DNA of 64,000 nt from CAWCGU01 sp963795195 (GTDB lineage Bacteria > Actinomycetota > Thermoleophilia > Solirubrobacterales > 70-9). A model generated the notes under the pieces. It made no database searches. It was given only the letters and a program-made list of their open reading frames with translations, and was not told the origin of the DNA. Position numbers and translations under genes: made by a program. Below are positions 31,187 to 39,513 of this stretch, one piece after another (position 1 is the stretch's first letter; every line of letters begins with the position of its first letter). The stretch spans positions 1,984,001 to 2,048,000 of the forward strand of contig CAWCGU010000006.1 in assembly GCA_963795195.1 (NCBI GenBank), written 5' to 3'.

Positions 31187-32383
31187 ATGAGCACTAGTAA
31201 CGGAGCCAGCACCAACGGCAGCCCCAAGGCCGTCCGCGAAGACGACGGGAAGGTCCGTGTCGCGATCGTCGGTGTCGGCAACTGCGCCAACGCCTTCATC
31301 CAGGGCGTCACCTACTACAAGGACGCCGACCCGGCCGAGCCTGTTCCCGGCCTGATGCACGTCGGCCTCGGCGGCTACCACGTTCGCGACATTGAGTTCG
31401 TCGCCGCCTTCGACATCGATTCGGAGAAGGTCGGCAAGGATCTTGGCGAGGCCATCTGGTCCGGTCAGAACGACACGATCAAGTTCGCCGACGTTCCCAA
31501 GCTCGGTGTCAAGGTCGAGCGCGGCATGACCCACGACGGCCTCGGCAAGTACCTCAAGCAGAAGATCACCAAAGCTCCGGGTGAGACCGCCGACATCGTC
31601 GGCATCCTCAAGGAGACCAAGGCTGACGTGCTCGTCTGTTACCTGCCGGTCGGCTCCGAGCAGGCGACCAAGTGGTACGTCGAGCAGGCGCTCAAGGCCG
31701 GTGTCGGCTTCGTCAACTGCCTGCCCGTCTTCATCGCTCGCGAGGACTACTGGGATGGCCGCTTCCGCGAGGCCGGGCTGCCGATTATCGGCGACGACAT
31801 CAAGTCGCAGGTCGGCGCCACGATCGTCCATCGCCAGCTCGCTCGCCTCTTCCATGATCGCGGCGTGCTGATGGAGCGCACCAGCCAGCTCAACGTCGGC
31901 GGCAACATGGACTTCTTCAACATGCTCGAGCGCGAGCGCCTGGACTCGAAGAAGATCTCGAAGACGAACGCGGTCACCTCGATCATGGGCCACGAGCTCC
32001 CCGAGGACCAGGTCCACGTCGGCCCGTCCGACTACGTGCCCTGGCTGACCGACCGCAAGTGGGCGCACATCCGCGTCGAGGGTAGGTCGTTCGGCGACGT
32101 GCCGCTCAACGTCGAGCTCAAGCTCGAGGTCTGGGACTCCCCGAACTCGGCCGGTATCGTGATCGACGCCGTGCGCCTGATCAAGCTGGCACTCAACAAC
32201 GGCATCGCCGGCCAGCTCGACGGCCCGTCCAGCTACCTGATGAAGTCCCCGCACAGCCAGCGCCCCGACGACGAGGCCCGGGAGCTGACGGAGGAGTTCA
32301 TCGCCAAGTACGAGCGAAGTGAGACGGCCGCGCCGCAAACGCCAGCCCCCGAGCCCGAGCTCGAAGCCGAAACGACCTCTTAG
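31187..32383 (+). CDS. ino1: Inositol-1-phosphate synthase (Ino1)
   Basis: 398 aa. NAD-dependent conversion of glucose-6-phosphate to myo-inositol-1-phosphate. The N-terminal Rossmann motif VAIVGVGNCANAFIQG is followed by PGLMHVGLGGYHVRDIEFVA, LVCYLPVGSEQATKWYVEQA, the conserved GDDIKSQVGATIVHR and QLNVGGNMDFFNML. The length and the actinobacterial spelling are normal; ~15 Ser/Gly/Asn residues precede the core and a 40-residue acidic tail follows. A strong AAAGGAG lies before the ATG. It supplies head groups for phosphatidylinositol, and possibly mycothiol-type thiols, in actinobacteria. Confidence 0.96.
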   Translation: MSTSNGASTNGSPKAVREDDGKVRVAIVGVGNCANAFIQGVTYYKDADPAEPVPGLMHVGLGGYHVRDIEFVAAFDIDSEKVGKDLGEAIWSGQNDTIKFADVPKLGVKVERGMTHDGLGKYLKQKITKAPGETADIVGILKETKADVLVCYLPVGSEQATKWYVEQALKAGVGFVNCLPVFIAREDYWDGRFREAGLPIIGDDIKSQVGATIVHRQLARLFHDRGVLMERTSQLNVGGNMDFFNMLERERLDSKKISKTNAVTSIMGHELPEDQVHVGPSDYVPWLTDRKWAHIRVEGRSFGDVPLNVELKLEVWDSPNSAGIVIDAVRLIKLALNNGIAGQLDGPSSYLMKSPHSQRPDDEARELTEEFIAKYERSETAAPQTPAPEPELEAETTS

Positions 32384-32406
32384 CTCTGCCCGTCCGCCTC
32401 GCGCAT

Positions 32407-32430
32407 CCCACCCGCACTGACGCGGGTGGG
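32407..32430. terminator. Hairpin downstream of ino1
   Basis: CCCACCCGC and GCGGGTGGG form a perfect 9-bp stem with a 6-base loop, 24 bp after the ino1 stop; outer GTCCGC/GCGGAC sequences could extend it. No clear T-run follows. It probably ends or attenuates the ino1 transcript ahead of the glycosyltransferase-PHP gene. Confidence 0.55.
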
Positions 32431-32575
32431 TGCGGACGCTTCTATCTGCCGCTGGTCAAGCTGGGGGTTCGCTTTGCCACGGCGGCGTTCCCAGATGCAT
32501 CGCTGGCGCTGATCCTCAGCTGAGCCTTGACGCCTGCGGGTGTGGCCGCATCGCGAAGGACCATATTCTTCAGGT

Positions 32576-34585
32576 GTGCCCCCACTGTCGATCGCCCAGA
32601 TCACCCCGCATGCATGGGGGGTGCGCCACGAGGTCAACGAGTTCGTCTCCAGGGTTTCCTGTGAGCTTGCCGACCGCGGCCACAGGCTCGTCATCGCCGC
32701 TCCGTCCTTGTCCCGGACGCGGATTCGTGACGCTCGCCGTGCGATCCGCGATGCCGCTGGGGACGAGAAGCGCCTATTCACGGCTCGCGGGCTCCCGCGC
32801 GCCGGCCTGAATGGGGGGCCCCCGGTCCTCGAGGTGGGCGGCTGGCTGCCGCTGCCCGGTGCACCGCGTCCACATGCCGCGTCGGTGCCGCTCGATGTCA
32901 GTCGCACGCTCGAGCGCCTGCTCGAGTCACTGCCTCTCGACCTCGTCCATGTGCACGACCCCTATGCCCCCAGTGCTTCCTCGACCGCACTGCGGCATTC
33001 CCGGTCGCTCAACGTCGGCAGCTTTCACGAGCCGACCGAGCGGATCCTCTCGACCCAGGTGGCGCGCCCCCTGGTCGAGGTCTTCTTCGGACGCCTCGAT
33101 GCCCGTACCGTCGCCAGCAGGCGGACCGGGGAGCTCGTCGAGCGCTACTTTCCCGGCGGCTACGACTTGGTCGAACCGGGGGCGGGCTCCGGCAAGAAGC
33201 CGTACTGGCCCGCTGCTGCAGGGGCGGTGGGTAAGGGAAAGTCGCTGCGGATTGCGTTCGCTCACGCTGAGGAACGCGGAGCCCTGAGGCTGTTCCTGCG
33301 CGCGCTTCGTCGTATCCCAAGGCAGGCCGACTGGGAAGTGGCAATCTGGAGTGACGGCAGCGCCCCTGCCCCGCGCCTCGCGGCCGCCCTGCGAGACCGG
33401 GTCCAGTTCGTAGGGCCGCGCGAATGTTCTCCGGAGGCGCTGGTCGCGGGCGCAGACGTGGTCTGCCTGACCTCGGGCGGGCCGATACCGGCGCCGGGGT
33501 TGGCGCGCGAGGCGCTGGCCTGCGGGGCGATCCCGGTTGCATCTCAGCTCGACCTCTACGTGGAACTTCTGGCCGACGGCGAGCGCGGCCTGCTTTTCCC
33601 GCCGGGTGATGCCGTGACCCTGGCCGGACAGCTCGGCAGGCTCGCGGCAGAGCCCGACCTGCGTGAGCGGCTGCGTCGCGCCGGGGTGGGGACGCAGCGC
33701 GATTGGTCCTCCGTTGCCGATTCGCTCGAGGAGATCTACCTGCGGATCGCGGCACGCCGCCACGATCCCCGCGGAGTGCCCGAGGTCAGGCGCAGGATCT
33801 CGCGCAGGCGCCTGATCGAGGTCGATCTCCACATGCACACCGACCACTCACCCGACTGCGCGACGCCCGTCGACGTCCTGCTGGCAACCGCGAAGGAGCG
33901 GGGGCTTGGGGCGATCGCGATCACCGATCACAACGAGGTCTCGGGGGCCTTTGAGGCGCGACGTCTCGCTGAGGATATGGGGGGGATCAAGGTGATCGTC
34001 GCCGAGGAGGTGAAGACGGCCGAGCAGGGTGAGGTGATCGGGCTGTTCCTCTCCGAAAAGATTCCGCGCGGGATGACGATGGCCGAAACGATCGCCGCGA
34101 TCAAGCGCCAGGGTGGACTCGTCTACGTGCCGCATCCGTTCGACCGCTTCCACTCCGTTCCCGACTACGAGCATCTGCTCGACATCGTCGAGGACATCGA
34201 CATCCTCGAGGTCTTCAATCCCCGCGTCGCCTTTTCCGCCTTCAACGAAGAGGCCGAGCGCTTTGCGGCCAAGTACCGGATCGTGCCCGGCGCCGGGTCC
34301 GACAGCCATGTCGCACAGGGGCTGGGAAGCGTCCGCACGCGGGTGCACGACTTCGACGGCCCCGAGGAGTTCCTGGAGGCGATGCGGGATGCCGACATCG
34401 TCCGAAAGCACAAGAACCTCGTCTACGTGCAGGCGCTGAAGTGGATGCAGACGAGTCAGGCGGGTGCCAAGCGGCCCCCCGGTACCGCCAGGCGGCCGGT
34501 CAAGGGCGGCACCCGCCGCACCACACGCCGGGCGGCGGCTGTCAGATCGCAACCCAAACGAGGCGGTTCGGCAGGCAAGAAGTGA
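32576..34585 (+). CDS. Glycosyltransferase (GT4-like) fused to a PHP phosphoesterase domain
   Basis: 669 aa from GTG 32576 (VPPLSIAQITPHAWG). Residues ~1-390 are a GT-B glycosyltransferase: N-terminal ITPHAWGVRHEVNEFVSRVS, VHVHDPYAPSAS, then a donor-site region with AREALACGAIPVAS and LLFPPGD. Residues ~415-630 are a PHP domain with metal ligands in DLHMHTDHSPD, AITDHNEVSGAF, VPHPFDR and AGSDSHV. The last ~40 residues are Lys/Arg/Pro-rich. PimA-like mannosyl transfer to phosphatidylinositol would fit the ino1 neighbour (inference). The PHP half suggests a phosphate ester hydrolysed in the same pathway. The downstream gene overlaps its stop. Confidence 0.82.
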   Translation: MPPLSIAQITPHAWGVRHEVNEFVSRVSCELADRGHRLVIAAPSLSRTRIRDARRAIRDAAGDEKRLFTARGLPRAGLNGGPPVLEVGGWLPLPGAPRPHAASVPLDVSRTLERLLESLPLDLVHVHDPYAPSASSTALRHSRSLNVGSFHEPTERILSTQVARPLVEVFFGRLDARTVASRRTGELVERYFPGGYDLVEPGAGSGKKPYWPAAAGAVGKGKSLRIAFAHAEERGALRLFLRALRRIPRQADWEVAIWSDGSAPAPRLAAALRDRVQFVGPRECSPEALVAGADVVCLTSGGPIPAPGLAREALACGAIPVASQLDLYVELLADGERGLLFPPGDAVTLAGQLGRLAAEPDLRERLRRAGVGTQRDWSSVADSLEEIYLRIAARRHDPRGVPEVRRRISRRRLIEVDLHMHTDHSPDCATPVDVLLATAKERGLGAIAITDHNEVSGAFEARRLAEDMGGIKVIVAEEVKTAEQGEVIGLFLSEKIPRGMTMAETIAAIKRQGGLVYVPHPFDRFHSVPDYEHLLDIVEDIDILEVFNPRVAFSAFNEEAERFAAKYRIVPGAGSDSHVAQGLGSVRTRVHDFDGPEEFLEAMRDADIVRKHKNLVYVQALKWMQTSQAGAKRPPGTARRPVKGGTRRTTRRAAAVRSQPKRGGSAGKK

Positions 34586-35259
34586 TGCAGGCCGAACAAG
34601 ACCCCATGCACTCCGCAGGAGGGCACCCAGACCCGTCAAAAGAAACGCGGTCCGTGCCGATAACAGACGACGAAATAAAGGAGAAGTACCTGGAGCGCGC
34701 GATCCGGGAGCTCAATCAGCTGACGCGCGAGCTCCAGGAGTGCCGCAGCTGTCCGCGGGGCAACCTGATGCCGATCCTCGGCTCGGGCCATCCGCAGGCC
34801 GACATCGTGCTGCTCAAGCACGCCCCGACGGCGGCTGAGATCGAGGAGGGCGTCGCCTTCTACGGACGTTCGGGTAACGCGCTTGTCAAGAGCTTCAAGC
34901 GCCTCGGCATCGACCCGCTCGCCGTCTACGGCACGCTCTGCTCGAAGTGCCCCTTGTCGGATCCCGAGCTCGCCTCGCCCGAATGCCTCGCCCGGCTGAT
35001 CGAAGAGATCGCGATCGTGCAGCCGCGGATCGTCGTCGTGATGGGTGACAGGGCGCTCGAGATTCTCAACGAGGTCGGTATTCCGCTTGCGGGCGAGCTT
35101 GACCCGCGGCTCGGCGAGATCCAGTCGCTCACGCCGACGATCGACGCGCTGTGCGTGCCTGACATCGACGACTCGCTCGATACCGAGGATTCCAAGCGTG
35201 AGTTCTGGAGCGCCTTCCGGGTGCTCGGCGACTGGTACGACGAGCTGCCTCCTTACTAG
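34585..35259 (+). CDS. Uracil-DNA glycosylase superfamily protein
   Basis: 224 aa; the ATG at 34585 shares its A with the upstream TGA (TGATG), implying coupling. Residues ~52-58 have ECRSCPRGN, followed by PILGSGHPQADIVLLKHAP, YGRSGNALVKSFKRLGID, LCSKCPLS and SPECLARLIEEIAIVQPRIV with VVVMGDRALEIL. The four cysteines and the fold match Fe-S uracil-DNA glycosylases (families 4/5 and relatives). However, the first active-site motif (normally G-E-A-P-G-x-x-E-D) is replaced by KHAPTAAEIEEG, and no terminal H-P-S motif is seen. DNA glycosylase activity is therefore doubtful. Confidence 0.72.
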   Translation: MQAEQDPMHSAGGHPDPSKETRSVPITDDEIKEKYLERAIRELNQLTRELQECRSCPRGNLMPILGSGHPQADIVLLKHAPTAAEIEEGVAFYGRSGNALVKSFKRLGIDPLAVYGTLCSKCPLSDPELASPECLARLIEEIAIVQPRIVVVMGDRALEILNEVGIPLAGELDPRLGEIQSLTPTIDALCVPDIDDSLDTEDSKREFWSAFRVLGDWYDELPPY

Positions 35260-35278
35260 ACCAGCTGGGGCGCACCAG

Positions 35279-36352
35279 GTGAGCGCGATCCCTCAACTCC
35301 CGCACGCGTGGCGGCTGCGAGCGCCGCTGGCCCCGGCATTGCGCCGGGGCTTGCTGGTCAGCATCCCGGTTGGGGTGGCGATCCTGGTCGATCTGGAACT
35401 CGACTCTCCAGCGGCCGGCGCGGTGGCGACCGGCGCGCTGATGACTGGGTTCATCGCCTTCGACGCTCCGGCCCTCGTGCGCCTTCGCTGGCAGTTGGCG
35501 GCTGCGCCGGCCATCGGCCTGGCGGCTGCGCTGGGCGCGCTGACCGCCGACCCGGCTTGGCTAGCCGTGGCGACGATGACAGCCTTTGCGTCGGCTGCTG
35601 GGCTGGCGGTCGCCGTGACGCCCCGGTTCGGGATCGCGGGGCTGATCTGCGTGCTCTCGCTGCTGCTCGCCCAGGGCCTCGCGCTCGAGCCGGGAGACGC
35701 GCCTGCTGCGCTGGCACTCGGGGCCGCGGGGGCGGGTTTGCAGGCGCTGGTGTCGCTGATCAGCGGGCTCCTGGGCCGCCGGCGCGAGGACCCCAGCCCA
35801 CAGCCGGGAGCGCCTGAGGCCGCGAATCGGATCCGGCTCGCAGTCTCCGTGCGCTCGGAGAGCTTCTGGCATGCTCTTCGCTGGGGCTCCGCGCTCGGCG
35901 TCGGGACCGCAGTCTCACACCTCGTCGACCTCGGCCCGCATAGCTACTGGATCCCGCTGACGGTCCTGTTCGTGCTCAAACCCAGCCCCGACGAGACGAT
36001 CGAGCGAATGGGGATGCGGGCGGTCGGCACCGTTGCGGGGTTGCTTGCCGCGACTGCCTTGGCGGCGCTACTGGGCCGGCATGCGATTCCGCTTGCCGCG
36101 GTGATCTCGTTCGCGGCGGCGTTCTGCTTCGCCCTGCTTGCGATCGAGTACGCGCTCTTCACCGCGGCCGTCACGGTTTTCGTTGTACTGCTGATCTACG
36201 CGCTTGGAGCGTCGGCGAGCGAAGCGGTCGACGAGCGAGCGATTGGCACGGCGATCGGCATCGGGATCGTCGCGCTTGCGGTGCTCACCTGGGGAGGACG
36301 GTCAGCTCCACGCGAGCCAGGCGCGGGCCCCGGCGCAGGGTCAGCCCCGTAA
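35279..36352 (+). CDS. FUSC-like integral membrane protein
   Basis: 357 aa from GTG 35279. Two sets of hydrophobic helices (residues ~15-160 and ~205-345) are separated by a charged linker (GLLGRRREDPSPQPG). The second half, with SYWIPLTVLFVLKPSPDETI and ERMGMRAVGTVAGLLAATAL, matches the fusaric-acid-resistance (FUSC) / aromatic acid exporter fold. It probably exports small organic acids or acts as a membrane scaffold; the substrate is unknown. It lies 19 bp after the UDG-like gene and converges on the LLM gene. Confidence 0.8.
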   Translation: MSAIPQLPHAWRLRAPLAPALRRGLLVSIPVGVAILVDLELDSPAAGAVATGALMTGFIAFDAPALVRLRWQLAAAPAIGLAAALGALTADPAWLAVATMTAFASAAGLAVAVTPRFGIAGLICVLSLLLAQGLALEPGDAPAALALGAAGAGLQALVSLISGLLGRRREDPSPQPGAPEAANRIRLAVSVRSESFWHALRWGSALGVGTAVSHLVDLGPHSYWIPLTVLFVLKPSPDETIERMGMRAVGTVAGLLAATALAALLGRHAIPLAAVISFAAAFCFALLAIEYALFTAAVTVFVVLLIYALGASASEAVDERAIGTAIGIGIVALAVLTWGGRSAPREPGAGPGAGSAP

Positions 36353-36387
36353 ACCCGGGCTTCGAGATGATGCCGGCGCCGCTGGCC

Positions 36388-37176
36388 TCACGGCCGGGCG
36401 GAGTCCGCGAGCGAGCCCATCGCTTCCAGGCCGGCGCTTGCCAGCCCGCGCACGACGATCGTGTCGAGCGCCCCGTATGCCGCGAGCTGACTGCAGGCAT
36501 CGTCGCGGTCGGCAGCGGCCACGCCGACGCTGCCCAGCGGTTCTCCCAAGCGCTTGAAGTGGTTGCGGTAGCCGTCGTGGAGGTCGCGGTAGAACGCCTC
36601 CTCCTTGGCGAGACGCTCAGCCGCGTCGGTGCCCACGGAGGTGCGCACGTAGCCGAAAACGGGAGGCGCCTCACGCCCAGCCTCGGCGGCGCCGGCCTCG
36701 ACCCGCTCACGAGCCCCCGCTGCGAACTGCGGTGTCATCCAGTTGAAGAATGCGCCGTCGTAGGACGCGCCGGCGAGAGCACACATCCTGGGCCCCATCG
36801 CTGCCAGCACCAGCCGTACGCCTGGAACCGCATCACGAAGCTCGCTGACCGCCGACCGCATCGTCGTCAGCGGGCGCTTGGAGAACCCCGCGCCGACGCC
36901 GAGCCAGAGTCGTTCGCGAGAAAGCCCCAGTCGTTTGATCTCGGCGTTGATCGCGGCCGGCTCGTGGCGGTCGAGGGCCATCACGGCGACGCCGAGTTCG
37001 AGGTTGTCGTCGCCTTGCGCGAATGCCGCCAGTGTTTGGAGCCCGCTCGCCGCGGGGTGGTCGTTCGACCACATCGACCCGTAGCCGAGGGTGGCGCAGC
37101 GCTCGGCGAGGGGAGTCGCGACGTTCGCGTCGAGGCCGGCGGCGACTCCGAAGCCGCGCGAGGCGCCTAGGGACAT
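36388..37176 (-). CDS. LLM-class (luciferase-like) flavin/F420-dependent oxidoreductase
   Basis: 262 aa, a TIM-barrel luciferase-like protein: GFGVAAGLDANVATPLAERC, LGYGSMWSNDHPAASGLQTL, NLELGVAVMALDRHEPA, ERLWLGVGAGFSKRPL and the C-terminal ACSQLAAYGALDTIVVRG. Members reduce or oxygenate substrates with FMN or F420; actinobacterial members of this shape usually use F420. The substrate is unknown. It is shorter than typical members (~290-340 aa). It precedes no clear operon partner; the downstream end is 35 bp from the convergent FUSC gene. Confidence 0.78.
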   Translation of the reverse strand: MSLGASRGFGVAAGLDANVATPLAERCATLGYGSMWSNDHPAASGLQTLAAFAQGDDNLELGVAVMALDRHEPAAINAEIKRLGLSRERLWLGVGAGFSKRPLTTMRSAVSELRDAVPGVRLVLAAMGPRMCALAGASYDGAFFNWMTPQFAAGARERVEAGAAEAGREAPPVFGYVRTSVGTDAAERLAKEEAFYRDLHDGYRNHFKRLGEPLGSVGVAAADRDDACSQLAAYGALDTIVVRGLASAGLEAMGSLADSARP

Positions 37177-37219
37177 TGATCGCCCTCCGCACTCAGCAGC
37201 GAAGAAATCTGCTCCGGGC

Positions 37220-38575
37220 TCATGCCTTCTCGAGCAACGCCACGCATTCGATATGGGGGGTATGGGGAAACATGTCGACGGGCTTGACGCGTTTCAGCGT
37301 ATAGCCGGCCTCGGTGAGCTGCGCGGCGTTCGGCGCCAGCGTCGTCGGGTTGCATGAGACGTAGACGATGCGCGGGGCATCGCATTCGATCAGCCTGCGC
37401 ACGATCTTCTGCGACATTCCGGCTCGGGGCGGGTCGACGACGACAAGGTCGGGTTGTCCTGCCTCCTCCAAAAGCGGGCGCAGGCCGAGGCGAACGTCCG
37501 CGGCGCGGAAGTGGCCGTTGTCGATGCCGCTGCGGCCGGCGTTCTCACGGGCGTCGACGATCGCCGCCTCGACCCCCTCGACCCCCCAGACCTCGCCGGC
37601 CGCCCCGGCGAGGGTGAGGCCGATGGTGCCGATCCCGCAGAAGAGGTCGAAGACGCGCTCGGATCCCTGCAGGTTCGCGTACTCGCCTGCAATCGCGTAG
37701 AGCCGCTCGGCCATCTCAGTGTTCGTCTGGAAAAAGGCGTCGTGGGAGATTCGCAGCTTCAGGCCCGCCAGCTCCTCTTCCAGATACTCCTCCCCGAGTG
37801 CTCCCGTCGGTCCGGTCGTGTCGCCGCTGCGCCCCGCGATCAGCGTGTGCAGGTCCACAGGGGGACGGGGCAGCTCGCCGGAGGCCGTTACGAGGCGGGT
37901 CTGCAGCTGCCCCGTGCGGCGTCCCTCTCGGACAACGAGATTGCGCAGCCTGCCCGAATGAGCTCTGGGGTCGTAGGCCTCGATGCCTTCGGCGCGCGCC
38001 CAGGCTCGGATGCGGTTGCGGGCTGCGTTGTTGGCCTCGGAGGCGAGCAGGCAGTCCTCGGCATCGACGATCTCGTCCCAGCGGCCTCGGGCGTGGAAGC
38101 CGAGCACGAGCTCGCCGTCGCGCTCGCCGAAGGAGTACTCGAGCTTGTTGCGGTAGCGCCAGAGCTCGATCGCGGGCTCGATCGGTTCGAGCTCGAAGCC
38201 GTCGAGGCCGCCGATGCGTCGCAGCGCGTCATCGACCTGCTCGCTCTTGTGGCGGAGCTGGACCTCGTAGGGGAGCTCCTGCCAGGGGGCGCCCGGACAG
38301 GGTTCCCCGCCGTGGTCGCAGCTTGCCGGCACACGGTCGTCGCTTGGGCGCAGGATCTCGATTGCCTGCGCCTCCGCGTAGTGGCGCTTTGACTTCCCGA
38401 TCCTGGCCCGCACCAGATCGCCGGGCAGCGCCCCGCTGACGAAGACGACGTACCCGTCGAGGCGCGCGACGCCGCGGCCGCCGTGCGCCAGCGAGCCGAT
38501 CTCGAGCTCGAGATCGGCTCCGCGCGGCGGCCGCTGGTCGGCCGGTTGTGCGGCTGTCGGTTGTGAGGAGCTCAG
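37220..38575 (-). CDS. TrmA/RlmD-family RNA (uracil-C5) methyltransferase, probable CTG start
   Basis: The first canonical start (GTG 38413) would remove most of a TRAM domain that is clearly encoded upstream in the same frame (LEIGSLAHGGRGVARLDGYV, FVSGALPGDLVRARIGKSKR). The frame reaches a CTG at 38575-38573 overlapping the stop of the preceding gene (CTGA), so a CTG start is proposed, giving 451 aa. The methyltransferase part has AFFQTNTEMAE, VFDLFCGIGTIGLTLAG, VVVDPPRAGM and the catalytic Cys in VSCNPTTLAPN. It makes 5-methyluridine in 23S rRNA or tRNA using SAM. CDHGGEPCPGAP may be part of an Fe-S site. Confidence 0.85.
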   Translation of the reverse strand: MSSSQPTAAQPADQRPPRGADLELEIGSLAHGGRGVARLDGYVVFVSGALPGDLVRARIGKSKRHYAEAQAIEILRPSDDRVPASCDHGGEPCPGAPWQELPYEVQLRHKSEQVDDALRRIGGLDGFELEPIEPAIELWRYRNKLEYSFGERDGELVLGFHARGRWDEIVDAEDCLLASEANNAARNRIRAWARAEGIEAYDPRAHSGRLRNLVVREGRRTGQLQTRLVTASGELPRPPVDLHTLIAGRSGDTTGPTGALGEEYLEEELAGLKLRISHDAFFQTNTEMAERLYAIAGEYANLQGSERVFDLFCGIGTIGLTLAGAAGEVWGVEGVEAAIVDARENAGRSGIDNGHFRAADVRLGLRPLLEEAGQPDLVVVDPPRAGMSQKIVRRLIECDAPRIVYVSCNPTTLAPNAAQLTEAGYTLKRVKPVDMFPHTPHIECVALLEKA

Positions 38576-39396
38576 CTGCGCCTGGCCCGCGAGTTCGAGC
38601 TGGCTCGCTTTGCTGCCGGCTTCTTGGCCGCAGCCTTCTTGGCCGCCGGCTTCTTGGCGGGGGCCTTTTTGGCCGCGGGCTTTTTGGCCGCGGGCTTCTT
38701 GACCGCGGGCTTGGAATCGCCGCCGAGGCGCTTCTCGATGTCGCCGAGGATTCCAGCCCGGGCGTCGTTGGCCTTCTCGTACGTGCGCACCTTGCGCAGG
38801 TCGGGCGCTGGGAGGTCCTTCAGCCTGGCCTTGATCTGCGGGGCCGTCAGCTGGTCGTAGAGGGAGATCGGGAAGCTCGGCGGTGCGCCGACCTTGCGGC
38901 GCGCCTCGTCGACACGCTTGAGGGGCTCATCGACCGTGTCGCGAGCCCGTCTGCTTGCCTTCGTCGCTGCCGCGGTGACGCGTTTGCGAGCTTTGGTGCT
39001 CGCCTCCTCGGCCTGCTTGCGGGCTCGGGTTGTTGCCTTCTCGGTGCGCCTGCGCGCGTCCTTGGTCGCCTTTTCGGCCTGCTTGCGGGCGTCGGTGAGG
39101 CCGGCGTCGAGGTCCTTGCGGGTCTGGTCGAGCAGCTTCTCGAGATCCTTGAGCAACTCGTTCTGGTACTTGCGGCCGCGGCTGACGAGGCTGGAGACGA
39201 GCTCATCAGCGTCGCGACGGGTCATGCGACCGCGCTTGACCGAAGTGTCGACGACCTCTTGGAGCCGGTCGCGCGAGATCGTCACGCTGCGCTCGAGTGC
39301 ATCGCGGAACGCCTCGACGCTCTTGTCGGCCCTGGTCGCCGAGGCCTTGCGGCTGGCGGTGGACTTGCTCTTCGTCTTCGTTGTTGCTGCTGCCAT
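38572..39396 (-). CDS. Phasin-like coiled-coil protein with histone H1-like Lys/Ala/Pro tail
   Basis: 274 aa from ATG 39396, preceded by AAGGAG. Residues ~30-100 (SRDRLQEVVDTSVKRGRMTR, DADELVSSLVSRGRKYQNEL) resemble phasin/PhaF-type granule-associated helices. Residues ~100-165 are a highly charged coiled coil of K-A-x-x-x-A-R repeats. A small globular part, YDQLTAPQIKARLKDLPA, then LRKVRTYEKANDARAGI, follows. The last ~50 residues are PAAKKPAAKK repeats like eukaryotic H1 or bacterial AlgP/PhaF tails. It probably binds DNA through the tail while tethering to another structure. The function is inferred from composition. Confidence 0.75.
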   Translation of the reverse strand: MAAATTKTKSKSTASRKASATRADKSVEAFRDALERSVTISRDRLQEVVDTSVKRGRMTRRDADELVSSLVSRGRKYQNELLKDLEKLLDQTRKDLDAGLTDARKQAEKATKDARRRTEKATTRARKQAEEASTKARKRVTAAATKASRRARDTVDEPLKRVDEARRKVGAPPSFPISLYDQLTAPQIKARLKDLPAPDLRKVRTYEKANDARAGILGDIEKRLGGDSKPAVKKPAAKKPAAKKAPAKKPAAKKAAAKKPAAKRASSNSRARRS

Positions 39397-39513
39397 CAAA
39401 AAGCTCCTTAGTTCACGGTCGGCTTCGGGGGGCTGTGCCCTATCAGTATTACCTCAGCCGCTCGCGTTCGATCTCGCGGGCCGTGAGCGCCGCCTCGAAG
39501 CGGCCGTAACGCG

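Noticed and set aside
31178..32338. Long minus-strand open frame opposite ino1
   Set aside because: Exact shadow of a well-supported Ino1; composition typical of an antisense frame.
38590..38720. Short tandem DNA repeat
   Set aside because: It is the coding sequence for the PAAKK tail of the phasin/histone-like protein, not a mobile repeat.
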